From NCBI GenBank assembly GCA_034509735.1, contig JACGWO010000012.1, forward strand, positions 6,880,367 through 6,944,366: a DNA stretch of 64,000 nt, in the 5' to 3' direction. A program made the translations under genes and the position numbers. The notes below the pieces were generated by a model, which saw nothing but the letters and a program-made list of their open reading frames with translations, was not told where the DNA came from and made no database searches. Of this stretch, positions 45,126-55,844 are shown one piece after another (within the stretch, counting starts at the first letter, position 1; the number at the start of each line of letters is the position of its first letter). Source of the stretch: Sesamum alatum. Lineage: Eukaryota; Streptophyta; Magnoliopsida; Lamiales; Pedaliaceae.

Positions 45126-45830
45126 CCTAAAAAGCTTATATTATTTGGCTGAAAATTCCATTTTGTTTACTCCTTATAAAGAAATAAATTAATAATTATA
45201 TCTACAATTAAAACATTAGAGTGTTAAAAATATATTTTTCAAGCTCTATAAATCAACATGCCGTAACTTGGTGAGGGTTGTGTTGAACAAATAGACTAAT
45301 AAAAATTATTATTTTTACTAAAAAATCACTTATTTTTTACTCTTCTTAGAGCAAATAAATGGATAAAGTTCATACTTCAAAAAATTAGATTCATAAAAAT
45401 TTTAAATTTTCAAGTATTGCAGATTAATATGCTGCCAACATTGGGTGTGTTCAAGGAAGTGCTGAGCAAATAGACTACAAAAACTCATATCTTTTGTTGA
45501 AAATTCTATTATTTTTTAACCATAGAGAATATAAATTAATAATGCATCTTAAATGTAAAATTAGAGCCTTAAAAATATATTTTTCAAGTTTCGCAAGTTA
45601 ACGTGCCCCCAGCAAGGGCTTGGTGATGGTAGCGTTGAACAAGTAGACTATAAAAATATTATTTTTTACTAAAAATTCACCTATTTTTTACTCTTTAGAG
45701 AAAATAAATTAATAAAATCTATATATAATTCAAAAAATTAGAGCCATAAAAATATAATTTTCAGACAATGCAGATGTGTTCTTAGCATAGGGTGTATCGA
45801 GGGCAATGCTGAGCAAATGGACTAAAAAAT
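45126..45830. repeat. Degenerate tandem repeats of about 200 bp
   Basis: Three to four diverged copies of a passage containing TATATTTTTCAAG, a GTTAA-CATGC-type core, and GCTGAGCAAATAGACTA (around 45225-45300, 45410-45480, 45585-45655, 45755-45830). No gene. Confidence 0.65.
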
Positions 45831-46117
45831 GGAAAAATTATAATTTTCATCCTGTAACTTAGGGTTGGCAATTTTGGTCTTGCACGAATTAATTTTTGCA
45901 ATTTAGTCCTGTAACTTTAAAAAATTGGTAGTTTTGGTTCTTTTTCGCCGGAAAAGCGCATGTACCGATCACATGACCTTTAAAATTGGGGCTTTCCGGC
46001 CAAGTGGGATCAATATTGCCAAATTTTCAAAGTTATTAGACAAAATTGCAAAAATCAATTCGTGCAGGACCAAAATTGCCAACCCCCTAAGTTACAGGAC
46101 GAAAATTATAATTTTCT
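45831..46117. mobile_element. Foldback MITE, GGTCC family
   Basis: Ends GGAAAAATTATAATTTTCAT and AGAAAATTATAATTTTCGTC inverted. Very similar in layout to 44847-45125 (GGCAATTTTGGTCTTG ... GGACCAAAATTGCC). The 66-aa frame inside is not a gene. Confidence 0.75.
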
Positions 46118-46729
46118 CAATATAATATAGTTTTTGATTGAATAGATTACAAAGTATGATTAAATATAAAATTAAGATCATTAAGGGTATGGTTTTTTAA
46201 GTTATTTTCATTAATAATGTAGTTTCTGAATAATGACAAAAAATAAAAAATAATCTCTAATATCTATCGAATATAATTTTTAAAATAATAGTTCTTGTGG
46301 AATAATATTTCTCTTTTTTTCGACATCATATGAAGCAAAATTTTGAAATAGACATTCAATTAAGAAAAAAAGAGAGAGAACGGAATTATAAAAGTATGGG
46401 AAAAATTCTATTTTTGAAATTCAATAACTAATCAAAACTCAAATATTTTTCGAAAGTTCCACAAAAAAAAGGTAATAAGATTTTATTATTAAATTATTGT
46501 AATTTAAAAGTACATTCTTTTAAGTATGTATGTATTTTATAAGTACGAAAAGAGTCAAAATGAAAAAAGTCGTTTACATTTTATATCGTTAAAAAAGTAA
46601 TTTTCATGAAGAAGTAAAAAAAAAACAACTAATTTAATAATGAGTGAATATATGGATCACAAATATTATGTCAAATTTAAGTGGAATGTCAAATAAAAAA
46701 AAAAATTAATCCTAGCATAGACTAATCAA
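46118..46729. other. AT-rich intergenic DNA
   Basis: No gene or element recognised. Confidence 0.5.
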
Positions 46730-46772
46730 TGGGATAGTGTATCTCACCTAAGAGGTGGGATTCACTATCCCA
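46730..46772. other. 43-bp near-perfect hairpin
   Basis: Arms TGGGATAGTGTATCTCACCT and AGGTGGGATTCACTATCCCA pair at 18 of 20 positions around an AAG loop. It could be a bare pair of transposon ends with the middle lost. Confidence 0.8.
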
Positions 46773-47137
46773 TAAATTAAGATTGTAAGACCAAACTCAG
46801 TATTAATATTTGGCTCTAATAATGTTAATCAAATATATGATTATATATGATAAACAATCTTATCATATTGAATTACACGAACTAAATGGGGCCAAAAAGA
46901 ATTATTAGCCTCTATGATCATCTGCTAATCCTTTCGAAATCTCTCCCACAATGTGCTTTGCTAAAACACTTGAAACTTGTTTAAAGGCGAAGATATAGGG
47001 AGAATTTTTATAGGATAAGGAGATGATTTAGGGCTTAGGATTTCTTTTTTAACTATTGGGACGCTTGATTTGAAATTTACTACATGGACAATAGTGGTAT
47101 GTAGTGATTTTTTCTTTAAAAAATCAGCATCTAAATA

Positions 47138-48159
47138 GCCATATGAAAATCACGTGGGTTTAGACAGGTCAATGGACGGGTAATACTCATACCCAAATTC
47201 AAACCCAATAATTTTATATTAGACCCAGACCCAAACCCATACACATACCCATATCCATTGAAACAAGTATTTTGGGTATGGGTAGGGTCTAAACCCTAAA
47301 ATATTCGGGGGTATGAGTATTGAACGGGTAAAATTTAAAATTCATCGAATTTGTAAATTTTTTATATATCAATCGACTTGATTTACTTGTCATCTGAAAT
47401 TAGTTAAGCTTGACTGACATATAAAACTGATAAGATTTATTTGAACTTGAATTGTAAAAACTCATTAAGTTAAAGTTGAACGCAATTTCAAATTGGTAAA
47501 AAAAATTATTGATAAGTTAAAGTCTATTTTCATACTTATTTTTTCCTACCGTTTTTCAATTTTTGTTCATATCTCGAATCTGTGTAGATTGTGTAATTGA
47601 TTAATAATGGTCTAATATTTGAGCAAGGTCAAGATCATTATTTACATTCAACGATGTTCAATTTGCAAATGTTAAAAAATTGAATAGCTTTTAATTTATT
47701 TTATCGATTGCAAGTTCATGAAATATTTTTATTAAATTAATTTTGTAATATGTTCTAGTGATATTATTATAAAAAAAAAATATGTATAATGTTTCATTCT
47801 TAACAAATAAACATAGGGAAGACCCAACGGGTAAGACCCATATTGAACTCAATTATTGTGGGTATTAGCATGGATAAGATCCAACGGATAATATATGAGT
47901 AGGATCTGGGTAGGATCTATAAATAATAATTGTGAATATTTATCGGGTCCGAATAAAATAATGCCCGTCCATTAACAAGTCTAAATGGGTTGTGCCATTA
48001 GTCCAAGTGAGAAAATGATTAAATTTGCGATACTTTTTTAGTACCGATGCAAATTTGAACGAAGCCATATGAACATCACGTGGGTTGTGCCATTAGTCCA
48101 AGTGAGAAAATAATTAAATTTGCGATATCTTTTTGACTACCGATGCAAATTTGAACGAA
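47138..48159. repeat. Tandem 96-bp duplication, one copy split by a transposon
   Basis: Copy 2 (48064-48159) runs GCCATATGAACATCACGTGG to TTTGAACGAA without interruption. Copy 1 has the same sequence at 47138-47160 and 47992-48063, split by the element at 47161-47983. Copy 2 therefore preserves the empty site. Confidence 0.88.
47161..47983. mobile_element. hAT-like element, second copy of the 15170-16699 family
   Basis: Ends TAGACAGGTCAATGGACGGG and, inverted, TAGACTTGTTAATGGACGGG, with the same ACCC/GGGT-rich subterminal regions as the element at 15170. Flanks CGTGGGTT (47153-47160) and AATGGGTT (47984-47991) agree at six of eight bases. The intact duplicate at 48064 reads CGTGGGTTGTGCC, which confirms both boundaries. 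No coding capacity. Confidence 0.88.
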
Positions 48160-49079
48160 ACCTAAGGCCAAAAACAAAATTCATAAAGTGTGGGGCCAAA
48201 ATGAAAATGGTCCAAACTTATCGCAATTTCACCGATGCTGAACAGACAGGGAGAGGTGCAAGTTGCTTCCAATATTTAAAAAAAAGAAAAAAAAAAAGAA
48301 AAAGAAAAAGAAGAGTTGCTTCCGTTATTAATTGGCCAAAGAGTATGTTTGAAACAAGTAGGATAAAACGATCTTCTTCGGATATGCAATTTCCACGGTA
48401 ACGGTTATTCCACCCTCATTGGAAAATTTTAACTCGGATCAAATTTGATCAAATCAAATCAATTATAAAATGAGTATAATATATTTGCTATGTGGTTGAC
48501 CATTTTTTCTGAACTGTACACTAATCACACAATAAATGTATCGCACTTACCATATAATTGGTTCAAATTTAATTGAATCAGGTCCAGACTAGAATTTCAC
48601 ATTCTCGTACAGAAGAAAAATATATTTAAACCTAAACAACGCCAACATTTTCCAATACTTAGACTTCCTAATCATGTGAAACTCATGATCATTTTCAGCC
48701 TTGAACTAAACATGTCACTTTTTTTTGTAGGTTTTTGTGTCTTTCACGTTCTAAAATTCTTCAGATTTAGCTAAGATTTGTGATCAATCTTGTACACATG
48801 AAGAAATTCAGGATAATCTATTATTTCTGGGGATTGTAATAATCAAAGGAAAAAATGTTAAGTTACGTAACCCGAGACCCTTCCAATTCATTTACATACT
48901 TTTCCTCGTCTCATTTCTCTCTCTTAACTCTTTCTGTCAAACTTCTCTCACTCTATCTCACCTTTTTTTCTCTCTCTCACCTTCCATCAACTTTCTTTTT
49001 CTCTCTCAACCCTCCATCAACAGTCTGCTCTCTCTCTTTTTTATGTTAAAAAACACTCCATCGGCGTTCCAGTCTCCAA
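48160..49079. other. Intergenic DNA with purine and CT tracts
   Basis: A purine run at about 48278-48315 and a CT-rich stretch at about 48905-49040 (TCTCTCTC), which may be a promoter-proximal tract. The 93-aa frame at 48120 is not convincing. Confidence 0.45.
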
Positions 49080-49330
49080 ACCCACCACCACGTCGGCCGC
49101 CGTCAATATTTTCCGACAGATGAAACCAACCACCATGTCTGCTGCCGTTGATATTCTCCAACAGAATCCCACCAACACTTCCGCCGCCGTTGATATTCTC
49201 CGATAGAAGAAACCCACCACCACATCTGCCGCCGTCGATATTCTCCGACAAAAGAAACCACCACCGCGTTCGCCGCCGTCGATATTCTCCGGCAGAAGAA
49301 ACCCACCACCACGTATGCCGCCGTCGCTCA
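49080..49330. repeat. 45-bp GC-rich minisatellite
   Basis: CGTC/TGATATT or its variant recurs at 49101, 49146, 49188, 49233, 49277 and 49322 (spacing 42-45). The unit is roughly GCCGCCGTCGATATTCTCCG followed by ACAGAAGAAACCCACCACCA. Because 45 is a multiple of three, long frames exist on both strands; their repetitive translations (GGGF, RRISTAA) are not evidence of a gene. Confidence 0.9.
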
Positions 49331-50083
49331 TTGCATCGCCGGTTGGCCGCCGCTTGACAAACACTCACCTATTTCAGCTACTTGTTTAATTCCCCTTCAA
49401 GGAGTTTAATATATTATATATATTTTATTATTATTTATAATATTTGTAATAATATATACTTTTTTATTAAGAAAACAAAGAAAAAACCATTTTTGTCTTG
49501 ATTATCAATATTCACTATAATGTTAATTATAATCAAATTTTAGGTGTGGTTAATGTTTTTGTCTTGTCTGTAATAACAACAACTAGTAGCCGTGGTTAAA
49601 CAATATTTGTCTCCATTTTTTACTTTGAGCTATATTAATTAGCTATTATAAAATGCCATAATTTTAATGCTTTGATCCCAAATTAATGCGCGCAGCCCCG
49701 CCCATTAATTTGCCACTCCTAATTGTATCAATCAAAATCTTAAGGTGGCCCATTTTCATTTAAATTCCAGACAAACTACACAAGACACAAAAATAAAAGA
49801 AAAAATATAATTTATTCTCTGTGTTAAGAGAAATGTGCATTTTACCCCTATGAAAAATAAAATAATAATTTATTTCTCTGTGTTATTAAAAATAAAGCAA
49901 ATTATCCTCCTAAATTTGGCAGTGCACTACTCGCGCGTGTATCGCATCTGGACATATTTTTTTAGCAATAAAAATATTATTTTATAATATATTTTAATAT
50001 ACAAATATATATTATTTATAAAATAATATTTAATATTTTAGATATATATACATACATGTTATTTATAGAAATAATATATATAT
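49331..50083. other. AT-rich intergenic DNA
   Basis: No gene recognised. TTTTTGTCTTG phrases at 49488 and 49553 hint at a decayed element. Confidence 0.45.
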
Positions 50084-50089
50084 ATGTCT

Positions 50090-50512
50090 TCTTCTCCATC
50101 TATCCAAGGCCATTGTCGGACCAAACCGCCACCGCTGGCCCCTTCCTCCCTTTCCCCACCGTCGCTCCCCTCCCACCCTGCTCCCCGCCATCGCCCCCCC
50201 CCCCTTCCTGCTCCCCGCCATCGCGCTCGTTCCCCGTCGATCACGGTTCCTACCAGATCCGCCGTCTTCCGCCCAGATCCGCCTCCTACCATCGTCTTTC
50301 TCGCGTCCCCTCGTTTTCCTCCCAGGTCGCCCCCCCCCCCCCCCCCTTTCCATAGATGCTGCCCACTGCCCACCTCCCCCTCTCCTCAAACGTCGCCCAC
50401 TGCCCACCTCCCCCTCTCCACAGTCGACGCTCGCTGGCCCCTCTCCACAGGTCGCCGTCGGCAGCCCCTCTTCCCGACGGGCTCCCCGCCTCTCCCTGCC
50501 CCCCCTCTCTCT
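50090..50512. other. C-rich island
   Basis: About 420 bases of pyrimidine-rich, high-GC DNA in AT-rich surroundings. C-runs lie near 50190 and 50329-50346, and CTGCTCCCCGCCATCGC is present twice near 50169 and 50208. All three phases on both strands stay fairly open, giving Pro/Ser-rich or Gly/Arg-rich translations (for example 170 codons from 50084). No domain is visible; I do not call a gene. Confidence 0.6.
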
Positions 50513-51503
50513 CTATACATATATATACATAAATATATATTTATATATACAACTTATTATATATTTATAAATATATTCAAATTTGATTATCTATAATATC
50601 ATAATTTTAATTGTATATTTATTTAAATCTAATCGTTGATTCTAAATGCAATAAGATATAAACCATTAATCTATTGGATAAATTTGGATCTTAGATTGAA
50701 ATCAATCCAACGATTTTTAAATTGGGGTAAAAATATTATTTTAAATTAAAATTTTAAAAAAAATAAAGAAAATTACTACAGAATGGATGTTGATGCCATC
50801 ACTCAATTTCGGATGTTATTTCCTAACAATTACAGCTGATTAGAACCCATGATAATTAATTAAGTTTATGCTCTGAATCACGCGGCTACCGATTCCTCAG
50901 TAAGCAACGTTTATCATTCAATGACTCTTGTTTTCTACATACTTTTTTATTTGAAATAAAACAAGAGCATTGAAAGTATGAAAATTGTAAAGCTCTATTG
51001 AAAATTCTATTGAAGTACATGTTCATATATATTAGGTTGAATTACTATGAACTCTTCCAAAATTTTGTATAATTATGAATACTTCTTGTTATTTTAAAAT
51101 TATAAATCTCCCTTAGGGTCTGTAATTTTCAACTAAGGGGCTAAAATAATCCATTTTGCCCTTGATATTTTTTTTTAAGAAAAAATCGTAGAAAAATCAG
51201 GTGAGACAAATTACATTATTGCTCCCCTGTGTAAAAAATGTAAGAAACCTCTCCCTACGCATCTTTGTCCAAAAACATTTAAAAATTTTAAAAAAGTAAT
51301 TCAATTTGCATAATGACATTTTGGTCAATTCACCCATAAAAATGGATGAAAATCGATTATTTGCTAGATGGTTACAAACCTCAGGGATATATTTATAATT
51401 TTTAAAAATAATGAGAGAGTATCCATAATTATGTCAAACCTCATGCTAAGTCATTATAATTCACCTTTTCTATTAATATATATTATATATATAAAAAAAA
51501 AAG
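50513..51503. other. AT-rich intergenic DNA
   Basis: No gene. A decayed foldback is possible at about 51035-51460 (GAATTACTATGAACTC ... TCATTATAATTCACC). Confidence 0.45.
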
Positions 51504-51538
51504 TTATAAGTGTACTGCCACTAGCGGTACACTTATAA
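51504..51538. other. 35-bp hairpin
   Basis: TTATAAGTGTACTGC, loop CACTA, GCGGTACACTTATAA: fifteen pairs with one T-G. It lies about 60 bp outside the MULE left end and outside its target duplication. Confidence 0.8.
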
Positions 51539-51722
51539 AATATGGTGAGTATTTTTTTGTATATTTTGTACGAAGCCCGCGACCTGTGGTCTCAGATTGG
51601 GGAAATTTAAATAAAAAATGCAAATTTTTTTTTAACAAAATGGGGTATTTTTACCCTATTTAATATAATAGGTGAAACCGGGATAAGTCAGCCCGATTTC
51701 AGCCTCGTTTTTGAAAAAAGCA

Positions 51723-51890
51723 GAAGCCGGGGTCAACGACCCCGGCTTCCATGCCGGCAAAAGCCGGTCTTGCTGACCACGGCTTCTGCATGCATGCAAA
51801 AACTGCAGAAGTTGTGGTCAGCGACAACGGCTTCTGCTGCTGCATGCATGCAGTGGGACGCGTGCATGCAGCTTTGCATGCATGCGTCCC
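51723..51890. other. Left subterminal hairpin cluster of the PMD MULE
   Basis: A perfect 12-bp stem GAAGCCGGGGTC/GACCCCGGCTTC with loop AAC (51723-51749). CCGGC/GCCGG (51754-51767). A 15-bp stem ACCAC..CTTCTGCA with two mismatches (about 51776-51818). A 16-bp stem GGGACGCGTGCATGCA with one mismatch, loop GCTT (51855-51890). Confidence 0.88.
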
Positions 51891-51969
51891 TTCGTCGTTT
51901 TCATTTTATGTGAAAGAAAACATCGTTTTTTTTGTGTATAAATACCTCCTTCGTGTCTCACATTTGCAG

Positions 51970-52721
51970 CTCAAATTGCACAACAACATCCAACTTTTTT
52001 TTTCTTCCTTACTCTCTCGGGTGATTTCTTCTCCTTCAATTTTAGTGGAAAAGGTGGACGGAAATTGCTATAAGTTTTGCATATTCAAAACAAAAGTAAG
52101 TTATCTTTACTGAAATTGATTATATTTATGCTCTTATTTATATTCGTAGTGACGAGTGTACTTTTTTTTTTTTTTGAAGACATGGCAGATGAAAATAGTA
52201 TTATGATTGTTATATTTTATGGAGGTCAACGAATTGATTCATATGATTGCTTGAGATATGATCGTCCTGAAGTTGGATTTACACGAATATGTCGTAGTAC
52301 AACGTTTGTTGAACTCGAGTCAATTTTATTTGAAGTACTTGGCCTCAAATTGCACAACAACATCCAACTTTTTTTTTCTTCCTTACTCTCTCGGGTGATT
52401 TCTTCTCCTTCAATTTTAGTGGAAAAGGTGGACGGAAATTGCTATAAGTTTTGCATATTCAAAACAAAAGTAAGTTATCTTTACTGAAATTGATTATATT
52501 TATGCTCTTATTTATATTCGTAGTGACGAGTGTACTTTTTTTTTTTTTTGTTTGAAGACATGGCAGATGAAAATAGTATTATGATTGTTATATTTTATGG
52601 AGGTCAACGAATTGATTCATATGATTGCTTGAGATATGATCGTCCTGAAGTTGGATTTACACGAATATGTCGTAGTACAACGTTTGTTGAACTCGAGTCA
52701 ATTTTATTTGAAGTACTTGGC
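51970..52721. repeat. Nearly identical 374-bp tandem duplication of leader, intron and first exon
   Basis: Copy 1 (51970-52343) and copy 2 (52344-52721) are almost identical, differing mainly in a T-run before GAAGACATGG. Each holds a leader, a GTAAGT donor, T-rich intron and the MADENSIMIVIFYGG coding start. Copy 1 is cut after EVLGL; only copy 2 continues to a stop. Confidence 0.92.
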
Positions 52722-52886
52722 CTCCGTAGGGGTGAGTTTAAGTTACAGATATTTTTTAAATACACAACATGTAATGCTGGTCGATGGCGAGAGACGGTAT
52801 TACATATTAAGAATGACGGAGATTTGCAATATTTTTTTGATCCGGTATATGGCTATTCGACCGTTGATATTTTTGTTGAAGCATAA
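52560..52886 (+). CDS. MULE transposase N-terminal (PB1-like) domain ORF, 108 aa
   Basis: Starts MADENSIMIVIFYGGQRIDS and runs to FVEA and a TAA. The pattern (acidic start, VVxYYGG-like strand, DYDRP, STTFVELESIL, then KYTTCNAGRW and a final IKNDGDLQYFF block) is that of the short N-terminal domain of plant MULE transposases in PMD-linked families. In a full protein this would be followed by an acidic linker, zinc domain and DDE core. Here a stop follows at once, a related acidic frame begins 90 bases later, and no core is present. A protein of this size could at most bind partners. Open, but probably a relic. Confidence 0.65.
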   Translation: MADENSIMIVIFYGGQRIDSYDCLRYDRPEVGFTRICRSTTFVELESILFEVLGLRRGEFKLQIFFKYTTCNAGRWRETVLHIKNDGDLQYFFDPVYGYSTVDIFVEA

Positions 52887-52973
52887 ATAGTGTATGAAAA
52901 TATTGTAGCTTATGACCCGTTTGTTGGTGATTGAGGAACCTACATGTCTATGTTAACACAAGATTCAGCATAA

Positions 52974-53384
52974 TTGCCAGCAATTACTCAAGCGATGGGC
53001 AGGGTTGGGATTAATGACGATTTTGCAGGTCCATCAACATACAATGTTGGGATTAATGAAAATTTTGCGGGTCCATCTACATATAACGATGAAGAGAATT
53101 ACGATATGAACATCGAGCCAGAAGCCGATAGTTTCTTAAATAATGATCCAGTAAACTCAGAACCAGATGAGGTTGAAATGGAGGGTGAAGATGATGGTAT
53201 TCTTGAAAATAATGATGAAGTCAGCATCCCAGTTATGTTGGAAGTCCTCGGAGGTGATATGAATGAGTGTGGTCAACAACAACAGACATTTGACTTGAAC
53301 ATGCCCGCAACATCAGAGCCACCTTCTCTTTTTCAGTACATGACACGACCACCTAAAAAAATGGACAAATACAAAGCATTTTGA
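52974..53384 (+). pseudogene. Acidic linker of the MULE transposase
   Basis: 136 codons with an internal repeat (VGINDDFAGPSTYN / VGINENFAGPSTYN), then Asp/Glu-rich sequence and MTRPPKKMDKYKAF. It matches the acidic region after the N-terminal domain of MULE transposases. Stops between 52886 and 52974 separate it from that domain, and the next expected parts (zinc domain, DDE) are absent. Confidence 0.6.
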
Positions 53385-53429
53385 TAAAATTTCAAGTTAT
53401 ACGATTACATATACGTAAAATTTTAGTAT

Positions 53430-54295
53430 ACCTTGAGGCAAGTAGAGGACTTGGTAGAACGTTTTCATCATCAATTATTTGAGGGCGTATATCTAATTCT
53501 GTACTAGACCGAATTGCCACTATAGTGGTAATATGAGCCTAGGCCCATATTTGGAGCAACTGCATAGCCTCACCTATATTTGCTTTCTCCTTTTGCAATG
53601 CTATATACAACTCCCTGTATATATATGCCAACACCGTTGTACCCCAATTTGAGGTACCACCTTCATGGATGTCTTTCATATGTCGTAAATACAACAACGA
53701 CATCGAGTTACCATTAGGATCGGGAAAGAACATACCACCAACGAGACACAGAGCACATACTCGTGCCTCTTGCAACACTTTCTCCAAAGGGTTGTCGTCA
53801 TCACACGTGTTGGCAATCAACCAATTATGCAAGACTGGTAGATTTAGCCGGGAGCCCTTAAATGCATCAGCCGCCGGAATAAATCCTAACATCTCAGTGC
53901 AGTATTGTTGCCATTCTACAGTACTTCGCCGTGTATCTACTCCTGTGATTAGAGGCCCCTCAATCGAAAGGGTCCACAAAATGGCAATGTCCTGTAGTGT
54001 AACAGTCGCCTCACCAACGGGAAAATGGAAAGTATGGGTATCGGGTCTCCATCTTTCCACTAACGCGGTGATAAGGTGTTGGTCAATCTCAATATGACCA
54101 CAGCGCATAACACCTAATAAAGCCATATTTTGTAATACTTGTAATACTCAAATATGACGTGGGACTAGTTGGAGAACCCGAAAAAAATGAAATATCACCA
54201 CGCCTTATATTTAAAATGTTGTCCGGCTCTCTGCACACATCTTCAGAACGATGTTTACTCTGCCCGTACAACACGCTACTATCGCATGGACCCAA
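53430..54295 (-). pseudogene. Plant mobile domain (PMD, MAIN-like) gene, broken
   Basis: Minus strand. Starts MGPCDSSVLYGQSKHRSEDV near 54295. After frame changes around 54130-54180 comes the domain itself in a 195-codon frame (54126-53539): LVERWRPDTHTFHFPVGEAT, LQDIAILWTLSIEGPLITG, LVGGMFFPDPNGNSMSLLYL, and TSNWGTTVLAYIYRELYIAL. The WRPETHTFHLPxGExTxTLxD pattern is diagnostic of PMD (Pfam PF10536). A TAG at 53541-53539 stands where related proteins have Trp. An AG|GTAT donor near 53430 ends the exon; nothing after it is recognisable. Cellular MAIN/MAIL1 proteins act in silencing; element-borne PMD roles are unknown. Confidence 0.85.
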
Positions 54296-54514
54296 ATATG
54301 CCGTATTATATTTGGAATAATTTTTGGGGAGGGGAAATATGAGGTAAAATGTTGAAGGAGTTTGGGGAAGGGAAATCTCGGGTTGAGTGGTTGATGAGGT
54401 GAAATGTTGATGAAGGATGTATTATATACAAGTAGTTGGGGGAGGGGATGTCTCGGGTGAGAAGGAAACTGAAGGGGGGGGGGGGGGGGTTAAAAATGGG
54501 TCTCGGGGGTTAAA

Positions 54515-54642
54515 ATGGGACGCAACAAGTGCGTCCCATCAACCTGCTGAAACCGGGGTGTTTGACCCCGGTTTCAGCAGGCACGGAAACCCTGGCTTCT
54601 GCAGCATTCACGGAACCCGGGGTTTTGACCTGGGGTTCCGTG
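54515..54642. other. Right subterminal hairpin cluster of the PMD MULE
   Basis: A 10-bp stem ATGGGACGCA/TGCGTCCCAT (54515-54539). A perfect 17-bp stem CCTGCTGAAACCGGGGT, loop GTTTG (54543-54581). A 10-bp stem CACGGAACCC/GGGTTCCGTG (54609-54642). The GGGACGC core is shared with the left cluster. Confidence 0.9.
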
Positions 54643-54774
54643 CATTTTTCAAAAACGAGGCTGAAATCGGGCTGAGTAATCCCGATTTCGCCTATTATAT
54701 TAAATGGGATAGAAATACCTCATTTCTTTAAATTTTTTTTATTACATTTTTTATTTAAATTTTCCCTCAGATTG

Positions 54775-55844
54775 AGCTCGCGACCAGTGGTCACTAACCC
54801 AGGTAGCGACCACTGGGTAGCATTTTTGCTGGGCTAGCAATTAATGCTAGCTCAGGTAACGATTTTTTTAAATTATTTAATTAAATTAACTATTTTAATC
54901 ATAGTTATTATTTTTCATATACAATATAACATTATAGAACTTTTTAATTAATAAAAATATTTATTAAATATTAAAGATTCGATAATATAGTTTAAAAAAT
55001 AAAATGAGCCAACAGAGTAGATAGGTGATTAAAAAAAGACTTTGACTACAATACCAACGGCATACTTATGAACTTGTGGTCATTATTATAATTTATAATT
55101 ATCACTAATTTTATAATTTTTTTTATTTTTTTATACACAATATAATATTATAGGTTATATTTGATTAATAAATATATTTATTATTATTAAAAAGCTAATT
55201 GACAATGCATGGTATTTTTCTTTAACAATGCATAGCAATTGTGATCACGTCTATTGGGGTTCAACATAAAATACTTTAATGCATAGTAATTGTTAATTCT
55301 GTCTATTTTTTTCTTTTATTTCTATATAAAAGTATCCATAATTAGTTGAATAAATTTACACAAACTATCAATTGCAAAATTTTAAATATTAATTAATTAA
55401 TTAAATATTTAATAATATTTAACTATTAAAAATATTTTCAAAAGTTAAATAAATTTTATATAATAAATATTTATTAAAATTATTTCAGATATTACTACAT
55501 ATTAATTAATTAATTAATTACGTAATTAATTATTAAAAATAATTGCATATTAAGTAATTTCTAATTATAACAAAATACTATTAAAAACTAAATAAACAAA
55601 CAAAAAAAGCGGCGGAGTCAATTTATAATTAAAAAAAGGGAAGTGAGACGGGTCGCTACTTGGAGTAACGACGCCTTTTTGTAAACGTTTTTGCTTAAAC
55701 ATAAATTAGCCTAAGTACAAGGGTAGTTGCATGATGAAGATAATCATGAATTCATTTAAATCTTCAAACAGTACTGAGAACTGATCAGTAAAAAATTTCA
55801 TATTGTTTTACATGAATTAAATACGTCCACGTGAAATATATATT
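54775..55844. other. AT-rich intergenic DNA
   Basis: The first 75 bases hold nested inverted repeats (CCAGTGGTC/GACCACTGG; GCTAGCAATTAATGCTAGC). The rest is AT-rich with TTAATTAATTAATTAATTA near 55504 and no gene. Confidence 0.5.

Larger units (their letters stand above)
51600..54765. mobile_element. MULE carrying an N-terminal-type mudrA ORF and a PMD gene
   Basis: Perfect 9-bp target duplication CTCAGATTG at 51591-51599 and 54766-54774. The ends form inverted repeats of over 100 bp, 51600-51719 and 54646-54765, starting GGGAAATTTAAATAAAAAAT and GGAAAATTTAAATAAAAAAT. Strong hairpins lie just inside each end. Between them are a plus-strand MULE N-terminal ORF (52560), an acidic frame (52974-53384) and a convergent minus-strand plant mobile domain gene (54295-53430). 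The DDE core and the 3' half of the PMD gene are missing, so a central deletion is likely and the element would need transposase in trans. Confidence 0.85.

Noticed and set aside
48120..48401. 93-aa Lys/Arg-rich ORF
   Set aside because: Driven by an A/G-rich tract; no start context or domain.
49006..49368. Glycine-rich 107-120-aa proteins
   Set aside because: Translations of the 45-bp minisatellite in several frames; none has a domain or start context.
50056..50596. Proline/serine-rich protein of 170 aa
   Set aside because: All frames on both strands are open because of C-rich composition, and homopolymer C runs shift phase; no domain.
53669..54097. 142-aa plus-strand ORF
   Set aside because: Antisense shadow of the PMD domain.
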